The notes under the pieces were generated by a model that worked only from the letters and a program-made list of their open reading frames with translations, was not told where the DNA came from and made no database searches. Positions 24,000-32,811 of a stretch of 64,000 nt of DNA are shown here, piece after piece. Positions within the stretch are counted from its first letter, which is position 1, and each line of letters begins with the position of its first letter. The DNA is taken from positions 62,001 through 126,000 of the forward strand of contig CAVOKJ010000005.1 in NCBI GenBank assembly GCA_963696495.1. Direction: 5' to 3'. This DNA comes from Bog-756 sp963696495. GTDB taxonomy: Bacteria > Actinomycetota > Acidimicrobiia > Acidimicrobiales > RAAP-2. The translations under genes were made by a program, and so were the position numbers.

Positions 24000-26792
24000 G
24001 TCGATCAACCAGCCGGCACGACCGGGAATGTCGATCCTCGTGGCGACCGGGCGGGGGTTGAAGACCCGCACCTCGAGCCGCCCGGCCTCCCGTCGCACCG
24101 CCGAGACCTCGCCGCCGCTGACCGTCAGGGCCGAGCCGCGGTCGGGCCGGTCGCCGCCGCCGAACGACGGCCTGGTGACCAACGGGACGAGCACGTCCTC
24201 GGCCATCGCATACGGGTCGACGTCACCGACCGCCAGCGCGTACCGGACGCTCACCGGGCCGATGAGCTGGGGCCCCTCGAGGGGCGTCATCGGACCGGCG
24301 GTCAGCGGTCGGGTGGACATGCCCAGCCGGGAGAGCATCCCGGTCGACCGCAGCAGGGTCAACGCCAGCGTCCGGGCCACCCCGTCGGGGGAGCCGTCGC
24401 TCCCGCCATGGACCTCGGTGCCCTCCGCCCCACCGCCGTGGTCGATGTCGACGAGCTCGTACTCCACCAGGCCGTCGTGGACCACGGTGAGGCCACCGCT
24501 CGACACGAAGCGTCGCGACGGGAACGTCGGGGTCCCGAACTCCTCGGCTCGCCCCTCGGCGACGAGGCCCCGCTCGACGACGGTGAAGGCGCTCTCGGCG
24601 AGCGACGTCGGTGCCGGCTCCGGGAGCGGGAGGTGGACACGAAGCCGATGGTCGCGCGAAGGGTTGACGAACGAGGTGTGCACCCGGACCGTCGGTTCGT
24701 CGGCCCGGAGCTCGAGGACGGTGACCACCTCGACGACATGACGGCCGACCCTCGACTTCGAGTCCCCGTCCACCCGGTCCGGCCAGGCGTACGTCGAGGT
24801 GATGGTGGCGGTGCCGCGGACCGGGCCGCGCTCGCCGACGGCCACGCCCACGGTCTCGGGGGTGTCGACCACGGTGTCGTGGGCGGGGGGTGAGTAGTTG
24901 TAGGTGTCCCCGTGGTCACCGCTGTCCACCAGCTGCCCGTATCCGGCAACGCCGTCCACCGAGAAGGTGCCGGTCTGCGGGTCGACCACCACGGTCACCA
25001 GGCCGTTGGTCAGGGTGACGCCGGGGTCGCCCCCGTGACCGGGCGCACCCCCGTGCCCGGGTCCGCCCTGGTTCCCCGTTTCGTCACGGGGGCCCGCCTG
25101 GTCCTGGCGCTCGGGAGCGTGGGCATCGGGCCCCGGGTCGAGCACCGAGACGGGATGGGACAGCTCGGCGGGGGTGATGTGGGCCCAGCCGAAGCCGGGG
25201 ACGGCGTGCTGACGGGCCAGCACCCGCCGGACCGGGGGCTGGTCCAGGGTCAGACGGACCTGGATGTCCGGCTGGGCCATGAGCCGGGTGTACAGCTCGC
25301 GCTTGATCTCCTCGACGGCCACGCCCTCGCGTTCCTCGGTGCCGATCATGACGGTCACCTCGAGGCCGTCGTCGTCCTCGGCCAAGGCGACGTCGGTGAT
25401 GTAGCTGTCGGCCTCGATCTGCGACCCGTGGATGAGCCCGAGCATGGAGCGCACCGTCACCCCGTCGAGGGTGATCGACCCCGGCAGGCCGAGGCGTTCG
25501 GAGAGGACCTGCACGTCGGGTCCCGCTTCGCCCGCCGCGCTCACCACCGCCTCGACCATGCCGGAGCGGTCGCGTGCGGAGGGGTTGACGGCCACCGGCC
25601 CGGGGGTGCCCATCGACCGGGCGATCGTGTCGAGCGCCTCTTCGGCCAGGCCCTCGCCGATGTGACGGGCCTCGGCGTAGCGGTGGAGCACCGCGTCGAC
25701 CACGTCGTCGGTGGAGCAGGCGCAGATCGAGTCGTGCGCCGAGTTGCGGACCATGAGCGTCCAGGCCACGTGCAGGAACGGCTCGGGCCACTCCGCAGCC
25801 GGGAGGAACAGTGCCGACAGCGGCTCGGCCATCTGCTCGAGCGACCGCTCGGCACGGGCGGCCGCCTGTTTCACGTCGACACGGTTGGAGCCCACCCCCA
25901 TCAGCAGGTCGGACCGGGCCCCGGACCGCAGCTCGCCGGTCCATTCGGTGAGGCCCTCGGTGGAGGCGGTGGACAGGTAGTTCGGCAGGGAGGTGATGGC
26001 CAGCTCGAAGTCGCCCTGGATCTGGTTGGCCTCGGCCACGACCCGACCCAGCCAGGGTTGCGGGTGGTGATGGTCGGTGCCGTTCATCAACAGGAGCGCC
26101 TCGTCCGGGCGCAGGAAGGAGTCGAACTCCTCGGTGGTGGCCCGCAGCCGGCGCACCAGCGCCTTGGCGTCGTCGGGCAGGGCCGCCCCGTTGCCGTAGC
26201 CGGCGACCAGGTACTCGGCCCGGACGGTGGAGCCGTCCGGGGCCCCCCAGAGGAAGGCGGTGCGTTCCACCGACGACGGGACCCCCCGCCACACCACGGC
26301 GTGGTGGAAGCCGGCCTCGTTGAGGATCTGGGGCATCTGGGCGACATGGCCGAACATGTCGGGCAGGTAGCCCACGTCCATCACCCCACCGAACGAGGTG
26401 CCCCGCCGGATGCCGGCCTGGAGGTTCCGGATGATGGTCTCGCCCGACACCAGGAACTCGTCCATGAGGATGTACCAGGGACCGAGGTCCAGCCGCCCGG
26501 TCGAGGCGAGGGCGCGCAACCGGCCCTCGTTCTCCGGCCGGATCTCCAGGTAGTCGTCGATCACCGCCAGCTGGCCGTCCAGGAGGAAGTGGGAGTACGA
26601 GCTGTCCTGCTCCAGCTGGTCGAGCAGTTCGTCGACCATGCGGACCAGCTTGAGCCGGAACACCTGGAACGGCTCGTACCACTCGCGGTCCCAGTGGGTG
26701 TGGGGCACGACGGCGATGCGGCGGGGTGTGCCCCGCCCGGCCGCCGGGTCCGCGCCGGGCGACGGACTCTGCTCAGGACCGCCCCGGCTCAT
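23913..26792 (-). CDS. Glycoside hydrolase family 38 alpha-mannosidase-like
   Basis: The 959-residue protein starts its catalytic domain with VVPHTHWDREWYEPFQVFR (about 27-45), which supplies the zinc His and Asp of GH38. The nucleophile region is VGYLPDMFGHVAQMPQIL (about 145-162), and NGTDHHHPQP supplies further zinc-site histidines. A C-terminal beta-sandwich typical of GH38 follows, interrupted by a Gly/Pro/His-rich insert near residues 545-590. There is no signal peptide, so it is probably cytoplasmic and acts on imported or recycled mannosides. The ATG overlaps the stop of a small upstream gene as ATGA, and the 3' end overlaps the cyclase gene by 87 bases. Confidence 0.9.
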   Translation of the reverse strand: MSRGGPEQSPSPGADPAAGRGTPRRIAVVPHTHWDREWYEPFQVFRLKLVRMVDELLDQLEQDSSYSHFLLDGQLAVIDDYLEIRPENEGRLRALASTGRLDLGPWYILMDEFLVSGETIIRNLQAGIRRGTSFGGVMDVGYLPDMFGHVAQMPQILNEAGFHHAVVWRGVPSSVERTAFLWGAPDGSTVRAEYLVAGYGNGAALPDDAKALVRRLRATTEEFDSFLRPDEALLLMNGTDHHHPQPWLGRVVAEANQIQGDFELAITSLPNYLSTASTEGLTEWTGELRSGARSDLLMGVGSNRVDVKQAAARAERSLEQMAEPLSALFLPAAEWPEPFLHVAWTLMVRNSAHDSICACSTDDVVDAVLHRYAEARHIGEGLAEEALDTIARSMGTPGPVAVNPSARDRSGMVEAVVSAAGEAGPDVQVLSERLGLPGSITLDGVTVRSMLGLIHGSQIEADSYITDVALAEDDDGLEVTVMIGTEEREGVAVEEIKRELYTRLMAQPDIQVRLTLDQPPVRRVLARQHAVPGFGWAHITPAELSHPVSVLDPGPDAHAPERQDQAGPRDETGNQGGPGHGGAPGHGGDPGVTLTNGLVTVVVDPQTGTFSVDGVAGYGQLVDSGDHGDTYNYSPPAHDTVVDTPETVGVAVGERGPVRGTATITSTYAWPDRVDGDSKSRVGRHVVEVVTVLELRADEPTVRVHTSFVNPSRDHRLRVHLPLPEPAPTSLAESAFTVVERGLVAEGRAEEFGTPTFPSRRFVSSGGLTVVHDGLVEYELVDIDHGGGAEGTEVHGGSDGSPDGVARTLALTLLRSTGMLSRLGMSTRPLTAGPMTPLEGPQLIGPVSVRYALAVGDVDPYAMAEDVLVPLVTRPSFGGGDRPDRGSALTVSGGEVSAVRREAGRLEVRVFNPRPVATRIDIPGRAGWLIDLRGRPLAPVEGGFDLRAQGIATVRLDEA

Positions 26793-27043
26793 GAGTGGAG
26801 GGGTCCGTATTCCGCCTCGTAGGCCTGGAGCTCGGCGACGATCCGTTCGGCGTCCTTCGTGGTCTGATCGGTCGCCTGGCCCCGGAAGTCGGCGTAGGCC
26901 GCCCTCCCGAGATCCTGCAGGAGGAGGTCGGCCTTGTGCTTGGCCTGGGCGGCGTCGAGCTTCGCCTGCCCGGCCTTGCCCGCCTCGGTCGCCTTGGCCA
27001 GACCCACCTCGGCGGACGCTCTCACCTTGTCCATCAGTCCCAT
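26789..27043 (-). CDS. Small Lys/Ala-rich helical protein of unknown function
   Basis: The 84 residues begin MGLMDKVRASAEVGLAKATEAG and continue as a charged, mostly helical chain ending PLHS. There is no membrane segment or known motif. A GGAGAGGAG ribosome-binding site is about seven bases before the ATG, and the stop overlaps the mannosidase start (ATGA), which supports a real coding gene. It may act as a coiled-coil or stress-related protein, but I cannot name a family. Confidence 0.72.
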   Translation of the reverse strand: MGLMDKVRASAEVGLAKATEAGKAGQAKLDAAQAKHKADLLLQDLGRAAYADFRGQATDQTTKDAERIVAELQAYEAEYGPLHS

Positions 27044-27260
27044 CGTCGGCTCCTCTCCGTCGGACCCGGAGCCCGACGCCTCCGGGTCATGGCCCAACGT
27101 CAGAGTACGCGAGCCGTGGCATCCCGAGGAAGTGGCCCCACTGGGTGTGCCCCGAGACCGCCGTTCCGCTATGACGTAGGCGGACCGGGCCGAGCCGCCC
27201 ACCACCGAGCCACACCGAGCCACACCGAGCCACCACCGAGCCCAGACCAAGGAGGCCCCG

Positions 27261-28820
27261 CTGCGGCCCTGGCACGACCACCTTCCACCGGGAGTCCGAC
27301 TGTCGGCGTCCGAGCTCGAGGACGCCGGCACCCTGCCCCTCGCCTGGTCGCGTCGCTGGCACGACGGGCCGGACGCCCCGCTGTGGCTGGACGCCCGGAC
27401 ACCGCCTCCCACTGCGGTGCCGGCCGGGACCCCCGTTCGCTGGTGGACGGCGGGGGAGTTCGCCGACGCCACCCGGCGGGTCGCCGGGCGCCTCGGCGGG
27501 GCCGGCCTCGTCCCCGGCGACCGGGTGGTGTGGTCGACCACGTCGACGGTCACCTCGCTGGTCGCCCACGTCGCCGCCCTGCGGGCCGGCCTGGTGGTGG
27601 TGCCGGCGAACACCGCCTACTCCGAACGGGAACTGGCTCACATCGTGCGCGACGTCCGCCCCGCCGCCGCCATCGTGGAGCGGTCGGACCAGGCGGAGTG
27701 GGTGCGGGGCGCTGGCCCGGACGGCGTGCTCGTGCTCGGTCCCGAGGTGGAGCTGCCCGAGGCCGACGGCGGCCCACTCGACACCGCCGCCCCCGGTGAT
27801 CCGGCCCTCATCATGTACACCTCGGGTACCACCGGCGCCCCCAAGGGAGCGGTCCTGTCCCATCGCAACCTGCTGACGGGGACCGAGGCCGTCCGGATCG
27901 CCTGGCGGTGGGGGACCGACGACCGCCTGGTCCACTGCCTGCCCGTCTTCCACGCCCACGGCCTGTGCGTCGGGGTCTACGGCACCATGCTCGCCGGGGG
28001 CTCGGCCGTGCTGCTCCCCGGATTCGACGTCGACGCCGTGGCCGACGCGGTCGAAGCGCTCCATGCGTCGCTGTTCTTCGGCGTGCCCACCATGTACCAC
28101 CGCCTGGCCGGCTCGGACCGGTCGGCAGCACTCGGCCGACTCCGCCTCTGTGTGTCGGGATCGGCCCCGCTGTCGGCGGATCTCCAGGCCCGGGCCAGCG
28201 CCGTGGTGGGGAGCCCGGTGCTCGAGCGCTACGGGATGACCGAGACGCTGATGAACACCTCCAACCCCGACGAGGGGGAGCGCAGGGCCGGGACGGTCGG
28301 GTTCCCGTTGCCCGGCGTCGAGGTCCAGCTGGCCGACGACGGCGAGATCCTGGTGCGCGGCCCCAACGTGTTCGCCGGCTACTGGGAGAGGCCCGATGCC
28401 AACCGACGGGCGTTCTCGGCCTCCGCTGACGGGGGCCGGGACTGGTTCCACACCGGCGACCTCGGGGCGGAGGAGGACGGCTACCTGGTCATCCGGGGCC
28501 GGACGAAGGAGCTCGTCATCTCGGGCGGTTTCAACGTGTACCCGACCGAGGTGGAGGACGTCCTGGTCACCCACCCCCGGGTGGCCGAGGCCGCAGTCGG
28601 CGGCACGCCGTCCGCGGAGTGGGGCGAGGTGGTCACCGCGTGGATCGTGGCCGACGGGCCACCGCCCACCCTCGACGAGCTCGTCGAGTTCACGTCCGGG
28701 TCACTCGCCGCCTACAAGCGGCCCCGGGTGCTCCATGTCGTCGACCGGCTCCCCCGCAACGCCATGGGGAAGCTGCTGCGCGGCCAGCTGCCCGGGCAGC
28801 AGCGCGACGCGCCGGGCTGA
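27261..28820 (+). CDS. Acyl-CoA synthetase (AMP-forming), MatB/fatty-acid ligase type
   Basis: The enzyme activates an organic acid with ATP and CoA. Motifs in order are the P-loop ALIMYTSGTTGAPKGAVLSHRN, LPVFHAHGLCVGVYGTMLAGGS, GVPTMYHRLAG, CVSGSAPLS, ERYGMTETLMNTSNP, WFHTGDLG, IRGRTKELVISGGFNVYPTEVED and the C-terminal catalytic lysine in PRNAMGKLLRGQL. It resembles malonyl-CoA ligase (MatB), but the substrate is not certain. The first conventional start is GTG 27417. However, coding-like sequence (PLAWSRRWHDGPDAPLWLDA) runs upstream in frame to a CTG at 27261 placed five bases after AAGGAGG. I therefore place the start there (519 residues), with 27417 as the alternative (467 residues). Confidence 0.88.
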   Translation: MRPWHDHLPPGVRLSASELEDAGTLPLAWSRRWHDGPDAPLWLDARTPPPTAVPAGTPVRWWTAGEFADATRRVAGRLGGAGLVPGDRVVWSTTSTVTSLVAHVAALRAGLVVVPANTAYSERELAHIVRDVRPAAAIVERSDQAEWVRGAGPDGVLVLGPEVELPEADGGPLDTAAPGDPALIMYTSGTTGAPKGAVLSHRNLLTGTEAVRIAWRWGTDDRLVHCLPVFHAHGLCVGVYGTMLAGGSAVLLPGFDVDAVADAVEALHASLFFGVPTMYHRLAGSDRSAALGRLRLCVSGSAPLSADLQARASAVVGSPVLERYGMTETLMNTSNPDEGERRAGTVGFPLPGVEVQLADDGEILVRGPNVFAGYWERPDANRRAFSASADGGRDWFHTGDLGAEEDGYLVIRGRTKELVISGGFNVYPTEVEDVLVTHPRVAEAAVGGTPSAEWGEVVTAWIVADGPPPTLDELVEFTSGSLAAYKRPRVLHVVDRLPRNAMGKLLRGQLPGQQRDAPG

Positions 28821-28907
28821 GCGCCGGCCGGGACGCCGTGCCGATCGCCCGGAGGGCGGCGGTGGACAGCACCAGAGCCGGCCGGGGACGGGGAGGCGGC
28901 GTCGGAG

Positions 28908-28913
28908 TACGAT
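28908..28913 (+). promoter_or_regulatory. Possible -10 box upstream of the GH79-like gene
   Basis: TACGAT is six bases before an ATG at 28920 that begins a 13-codon reading frame rather than the main gene, so the transcript would start at a short leader peptide. Confidence 0.4.
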
Positions 28914-28919
28914 GGCGTG

Positions 28920-28961
28920 ATGCCTCAGTGGCGGTGGCGCTCAGGCGTCAGGCAGCGGTGA
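28920..28961 (+). CDS. Possible 13-residue leader peptide upstream of the GH79-like gene
   Basis: ATG 28920 opens MPQWRWRSGVRQR and stops with TGA at 28959-28961. The stop overlaps a GTG (28958) that would start the secreted hydrolase with a good signal peptide, giving GTGA. The two Trp and four Arg codons in 13 could make translation sensitive to supply. This is a short frame and may be chance. Confidence 0.35.
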   Translation: MPQWRWRSGVRQR

Positions 28962-30412
28962 AGCGTCAGGCAGCGTTCAGGCGTCAGGCCGCGCGGGCGA
29001 TGGTCATGGCGGTGGCCACGGTCACCGCCGCGGCGGTCGTCGCCGTGGGTGCGGGCGCGTCATCGGCCGCGGCCTCGACCCGCGGCGCCCGGGCCGGCAT
29101 CGTCGTCACCGTCAAGCAGCCGACGAAGGACTCGATCTCGAGCGACTTCGTCGGGTTGACCTTCGAGGCGACGACGTTGGGCAGCGCCTACCTCGACCCG
29201 GCCCAGTCGAACCTTCCGTCATTCCTGGCCGAGCTCGGGCAGGGGAACCTCCGCTTCGGGGGCCAGACCTCGGAGATCAATGCCGTGTGGCAGCCGGTGC
29301 CGGCACCGCTGCCGTCGTGGGCGAGCTTCGCCGTGACCCCGGGCGACCTGGCCACGGTGGGAAGCCTGGCGCGCGCCACGGGATGGTCGACGGATCTGGG
29401 CGTGAACCTCATCCACTACGACCCCGCCGCCGCGGCCGACGAGGTCCAGACCGCACAGTCAGCGCTGGGCGCGTCGTTGCGGCAGGTGGAGATCGGCAAC
29501 GAGCCGGACATCTACTTCTACTTCTTGGGCTCGGTCACCGTCCCGATCGTCGGTGTCCCGACCACCTACCCGGCCTATCTGGTCAACTGGAACGCCTACG
29601 TGGCGGCGATCAGGGCCGCCGACCCGGGTGTGTCCATCGCCGGCCCCGACTTCTTCACGACGGCCTGGCTGCCGTCGGTGACGGGGAGGGCCCAAAAGGG
29701 ACTGTCGGAGTTCACCCAGCACTACTACCCCTACATCGACTGCGGCAGCACCCCGGTGCCAGCAGACCAGCTCCTCTCCCCTGCGAGCTTTTCCGCCGAG
29801 GATTCGTCGGTCCTCGAGGCCGCCGCGGCTGCGAGGAGGGCACACGCGCCACTGGTGCTCGACGAGATCAACTCCATCGCCTGTGGGAGCACGTCTCCGG
29901 CCGCGTATCAGTTCGCGTCGTCGCTGTGGGCGGTGCACGCGCTGCTCGAGGCGGCCTCGGACGGCGTCGCGTCGGTCAACGTCCAGATGAACCCGGCCAA
30001 CTGCAACAGCTACACGGCGCTGTGCGTGCCGGACCCGTCGGCACCGGGCACGATGGAGGCCAGGCCGATCTTCTACGGGCTGCAGCTGGTGAGCTCGCTG
30101 GAAGGCGGCACGCTGCTCAGGACGCACGTCGGCTCGGCCAACCCCCTGCCCACCGGCGTATCGGACTACGCCGTGCGGCTGGCGGACGGCGACGTGGCCG
30201 TGGTCGTGGACAACACGACGTCGGCCGATGTGGATCAGCTGTCCCTGCAGCTCGATGCCACCGCGCAAGTGGTCTCGACGCAGCAGTTGACCGCGCCCTC
30301 GCTCGACTCGTCCGACGGGGTCAGCCTCACCTCGTCCACGCCGGCCTCGGGGTCGACGAGCGGCCTGACCGTCCCCGCGGACAGTGCCGAGGTCTTCACG
30401 ATCGCCCCGTAG
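28958..30412 (+). CDS. Secreted GH79-like glycoside hydrolase (clan A TIM barrel)
   Basis: From GTG 28958 the protein (484 residues) begins with a clear signal peptide: a basic n-region (KRQAAFRRQAARA), a hydrophobic core and an A-S-S-A-A-A cut site. The barrel carries the acid/base Glu in RQVEIGNEPDIYFY and a nucleophile Glu in LVLDEINSIACG, as in clan A enzymes. The best family guess is GH79 (beta-glucuronidase/heparanase). A C-terminal beta domain follows (ADGDVAVVVDNTT...). The exported enzyme would cut an outside glycan, but its substrate is not known. The frame is open further upstream (GTG 28928, 28934), so the start is uncertain; ATG 29000 would lose the basic n-region. Confidence 0.8.
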   Translation: MKRQAAFRRQAARAMVMAVATVTAAAVVAVGAGASSAAASTRGARAGIVVTVKQPTKDSISSDFVGLTFEATTLGSAYLDPAQSNLPSFLAELGQGNLRFGGQTSEINAVWQPVPAPLPSWASFAVTPGDLATVGSLARATGWSTDLGVNLIHYDPAAAADEVQTAQSALGASLRQVEIGNEPDIYFYFLGSVTVPIVGVPTTYPAYLVNWNAYVAAIRAADPGVSIAGPDFFTTAWLPSVTGRAQKGLSEFTQHYYPYIDCGSTPVPADQLLSPASFSAEDSSVLEAAAAARRAHAPLVLDEINSIACGSTSPAAYQFASSLWAVHALLEAASDGVASVNVQMNPANCNSYTALCVPDPSAPGTMEARPIFYGLQLVSSLEGGTLLRTHVGSANPLPTGVSDYAVRLADGDVAVVVDNTTSADVDQLSLQLDATAQVVSTQQLTAPSLDSSDGVSLTSSTPASGSTSGLTVPADSAEVFTIAP

Positions 30413-30471
30413 GGTCCCGTCGCGCGGGGACCCGGGACACGACCCACCACGTCCGGGGGGTCACCAGGCGA

Positions 30472-30477
30472 TAGGTT
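30472..30477 (+). promoter_or_regulatory. Possible leaderless -10 box for rnhB
   Basis: TAGGTT is seven bases before GTG 30485, without a Shine-Dalgarno sequence. Confidence 0.48.
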
Positions 30478-30484
30478 CGGCGGT

Positions 30485-31228
30485 GTGGGACCCAAGGTCA
30501 CAGCGCGGGCAGACCCAGCGGCCGACCGCCGGCCGCTGCCGGGATCGGCCGGTCGTGGCGGCGGGGGGCGTGCCCGGCCGAAGGCCCCCAACCGCGTCCA
30601 CGAGCGATCCCTCTCCGAGCTGGGATTCGAGGTGGTGGCCGGTCTCGACGAGGTCGGCCGGGGCGCCTGGGCCGGGCCCGTATCCGTGGGCGTGGTGGTG
30701 TTCCCACCGGACCGGAGGCCGCCTCGGGGCGTCCGGGACTCGAAGGAGTTGACCGAGGAGCGCCGCGAAGCCCTCTTCCCCCTGATCACGGGGTGGTGCA
30801 GCGACTGGTCGGTGGGCCATGCCGAGGCGACCGAGTGCGACCTGCTGGGCATGACCGCCGCCCTGCGGTTGGCTGCCCGCCGCGCCCTCGACGGTCTCCG
30901 CCTCGCCCCCCATGCGGTCCTGATGGACGGGAATTTCGACTACGTCAGCGCGCCGGAGGGAGCGGTGGTCGACGGTGGGGCGGCCCCCCACGTCCGGACC
31001 GTGGTCCGGGGCGATGCCGTCTGCATCTCCATCGCCGCCGCCTCGATCGTCGCCAAGGTCACCCGTGACCGGCACATGCGCGCCCTGTCGCCGAGCTTCC
31101 CGGCTTTCGACTTCCACCAGAACAAGGGATACCCGTCGCCGGTCCACCGGCGGGCGTTGGACGGCAACGGCCTGACCTCGCTCCACCGTCGGTCGTGGTC
31201 CTATGTGGACGAGATGGCCTTCCGGTGA
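30485..31228 (+). CDS. rnhB: Ribonuclease HII
   Basis: RNase HII cuts the RNA strand of RNA-DNA hybrids and removes single ribonucleotides. Catalytic acids are in GLDEVGRGAWAGPVSVGVVV (Asp and Glu) and LMDGNFDY, with the conserved RDSKELTEERRE, AAASIVAKVTRDRHM and HQNKGYPSPVHRRAL motifs. The first ~45 residues are Gly/Arg/Pro-rich and not part of the fold. An internal start at VHERSLSELG would also give a full enzyme, but the TAGGTT box supports GTG 30485. The length of 247 is normal for the family with a short extension. Confidence 0.95.
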   Translation: MGPKVTARADPAADRRPLPGSAGRGGGGRARPKAPNRVHERSLSELGFEVVAGLDEVGRGAWAGPVSVGVVVFPPDRRPPRGVRDSKELTEERREALFPLITGWCSDWSVGHAEATECDLLGMTAALRLAARRALDGLRLAPHAVLMDGNFDYVSAPEGAVVDGGAAPHVRTVVRGDAVCISIAAASIVAKVTRDRHMRALSPSFPAFDFHQNKGYPSPVHRRALDGNGLTSLHRRSWSYVDEMAFR

Positions 31229-31303
31229 CCGAGACGGCTGTCCGAGACGGCTGTCCGGTTGCGCGACGGCCTCCTGGTGACCGAGACGGCTGTCCGAGAC
31301 GGC
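31224..31303. repeat. 28-base direct repeat pair after rnhB
   Basis: The copies 31224-31251 and 31276-31303 both begin GGTGACCGAGACGGCTGTCC. The first overlaps the rnhB stop codon. A third partial copy follows at about 31306-31320. They sit between two convergent genes and have no clear function. Confidence 0.6.
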
Positions 31304-31361
31304 GTCTGGTGACGAGACGGCCCTGCCTCGAGCGACCGGGACGCCGGAACCGGCCGTCGAC

Positions 31362-32630
31362 CTACGTGGGGGCCGGCTCCTTCGGCAGCCCGAGGACCCG
31401 CTCGCCGATGATGTTGTGCAACACCTCGTCGGTGCCACCGGCCACCCGCATCCCCGGCACGCCCAACAGGAACTCGGACCAGGCATAGGTGCCCCAGGCG
31501 CCGGTGTCGGTCACCAGCGCCGGTCCGAGCAGCGAGGACACCAGATCGCAGGTCCGGGTCATGTTGGCGGTCAGCGACAGCTTGGCGAGCGACATCTCGG
31601 GCCCGGGGAGCTGGCCGACGGCGATCTTGGCCATGGCCCGGAGGTTGGTGTAGCGGGCGACCCTGTCGTTGATGATGATGGCGGCCAGCTGCTGTCGGAC
31701 CAGGGGGTCCTGCGAGCGGCCCACGGCCCGGGCCAGCTCCATCAGGCGGACCGGGGTGGGGAGGCCGACACCCCCTCCGCCGCCACCGATGGCGGCGCGC
31801 TCGTTCATGAGCGTGGTGAGGGCGACCGTCCATCCGCCGTTGACGTCGCCCAGCCGATGGGAGTCCGGCACCCGGACCTCGGTGAAGAAGACCTCGTTGA
31901 AGGACGCACCACCGGTCATCTGGCGGAGGGGCCGCACCTCGACCCCGGGGGCGTGCATGTCGACGACGAAACCGGTGAGGCCGCGGTGCTTGGGGAGGTC
32001 CGGATCGGTCCGGCAGATGATCTCCCCGATGTCGGAGACCTGTGCTCCGGACGTCCACACCTTCTGGCCGGTGACGATCCACTCGTCGCCGTCCTTCACC
32101 GCCTTGGTCTGGAGGGAGGCGAGGTCGGAGCCGGACGACGGCTCGCTGAACAGTTGGCAGGCGACGATGTCACCCCGGTACATGGGCCGCAGATAGGCCT
32201 GCTTCACCTCCTCGGTGGCGTGGGCGAGGATGGTCGGCGCCACCATGCCCAAGCCGATGCCGTAGACGGCCTGGGAGGGGATGGCGTAGTCGGCCGCCAC
32301 CGAGCCGTAGATCCGCTGGTACTCACGGGGGAGCGCCCGGCCCCCGTAGGCCACGGGCCCGCTGATCCACCCGAAGCCGGCATCGAAGGCGGTCTGGGCC
32401 CAGGAGCGGGCGGCGGCCAGGTCGGCCGCCTGCTGCTCGGCCGTGCGCTCGGGGAAGAGGCTCACGTGGTCCGAGCCCTCGCCCCACACGAAGCTCTCCT
32501 GGGTCCGGAGCCGGGCGTTGGCGTCGAGGAAGGAGCGGGCCTCCCGCTCGAACTGTTCCGGTGTCACCCCGGCCGCGCCGTCGTCGGGTCCGTCTCGGTC
32601 GTCGCGGCTCACCACTGCGGTCTCGGTCAC
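31362..32630 (-). CDS. Acyl-CoA dehydrogenase family protein
   Basis: The 422-residue flavoenzyme has the ACAD fold: an N-terminal helical domain, the FAD-binding middle motif QLFSEPSSGSDLASLQTKAV followed by WIVTGQKVWTSGA (about 155-190), and a C-terminal helical domain ending in AGGTDEVLHNIIGERVLGLP. It would oxidise an acyl-CoA at the alpha-beta bond, probably passing electrons to ETF. The extended N-terminal region and the GGASFNEVFFTEVRVP motif fit the steroid/branched-acid type of actinobacteria, but substrate is not set. The GTG start is preceded by AGGAGGT about ten bases upstream. Confidence 0.9.
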   Translation of the reverse strand: MTETAVVSRDDRDGPDDGAAGVTPEQFEREARSFLDANARLRTQESFVWGEGSDHVSLFPERTAEQQAADLAAARSWAQTAFDAGFGWISGPVAYGGRALPREYQRIYGSVAADYAIPSQAVYGIGLGMVAPTILAHATEEVKQAYLRPMYRGDIVACQLFSEPSSGSDLASLQTKAVKDGDEWIVTGQKVWTSGAQVSDIGEIICRTDPDLPKHRGLTGFVVDMHAPGVEVRPLRQMTGGASFNEVFFTEVRVPDSHRLGDVNGGWTVALTTLMNERAAIGGGGGGVGLPTPVRLMELARAVGRSQDPLVRQQLAAIIINDRVARYTNLRAMAKIAVGQLPGPEMSLAKLSLTANMTRTCDLVSSLLGPALVTDTGAWGTYAWSEFLLGVPGMRVAGGTDEVLHNIIGERVLGLPKEPAPT

Positions 32631-32811
32631 GGTCCAACCCACCTCCTGTCGGTGCCCCGGCCGGTCCGGGTCGGTCCCCACCGGGCGACGACAGCGTAAC
32701 CGTGGGGACCGGACGGCACGGACGCCCGAGCGCGGCCCGGCCGTCCTCGGGCCGTGTCGGTGGTGGCCGTGTCCTGTCCGGCTCGACGGGCGAGGCAGGC
32801 GACGGGCGGCC

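Noticed and set aside
24912..26822. 636-codon plus-strand frame opposite the mannosidase
   Set aside because: Shadow of the GH38 gene; no recognisable domain.
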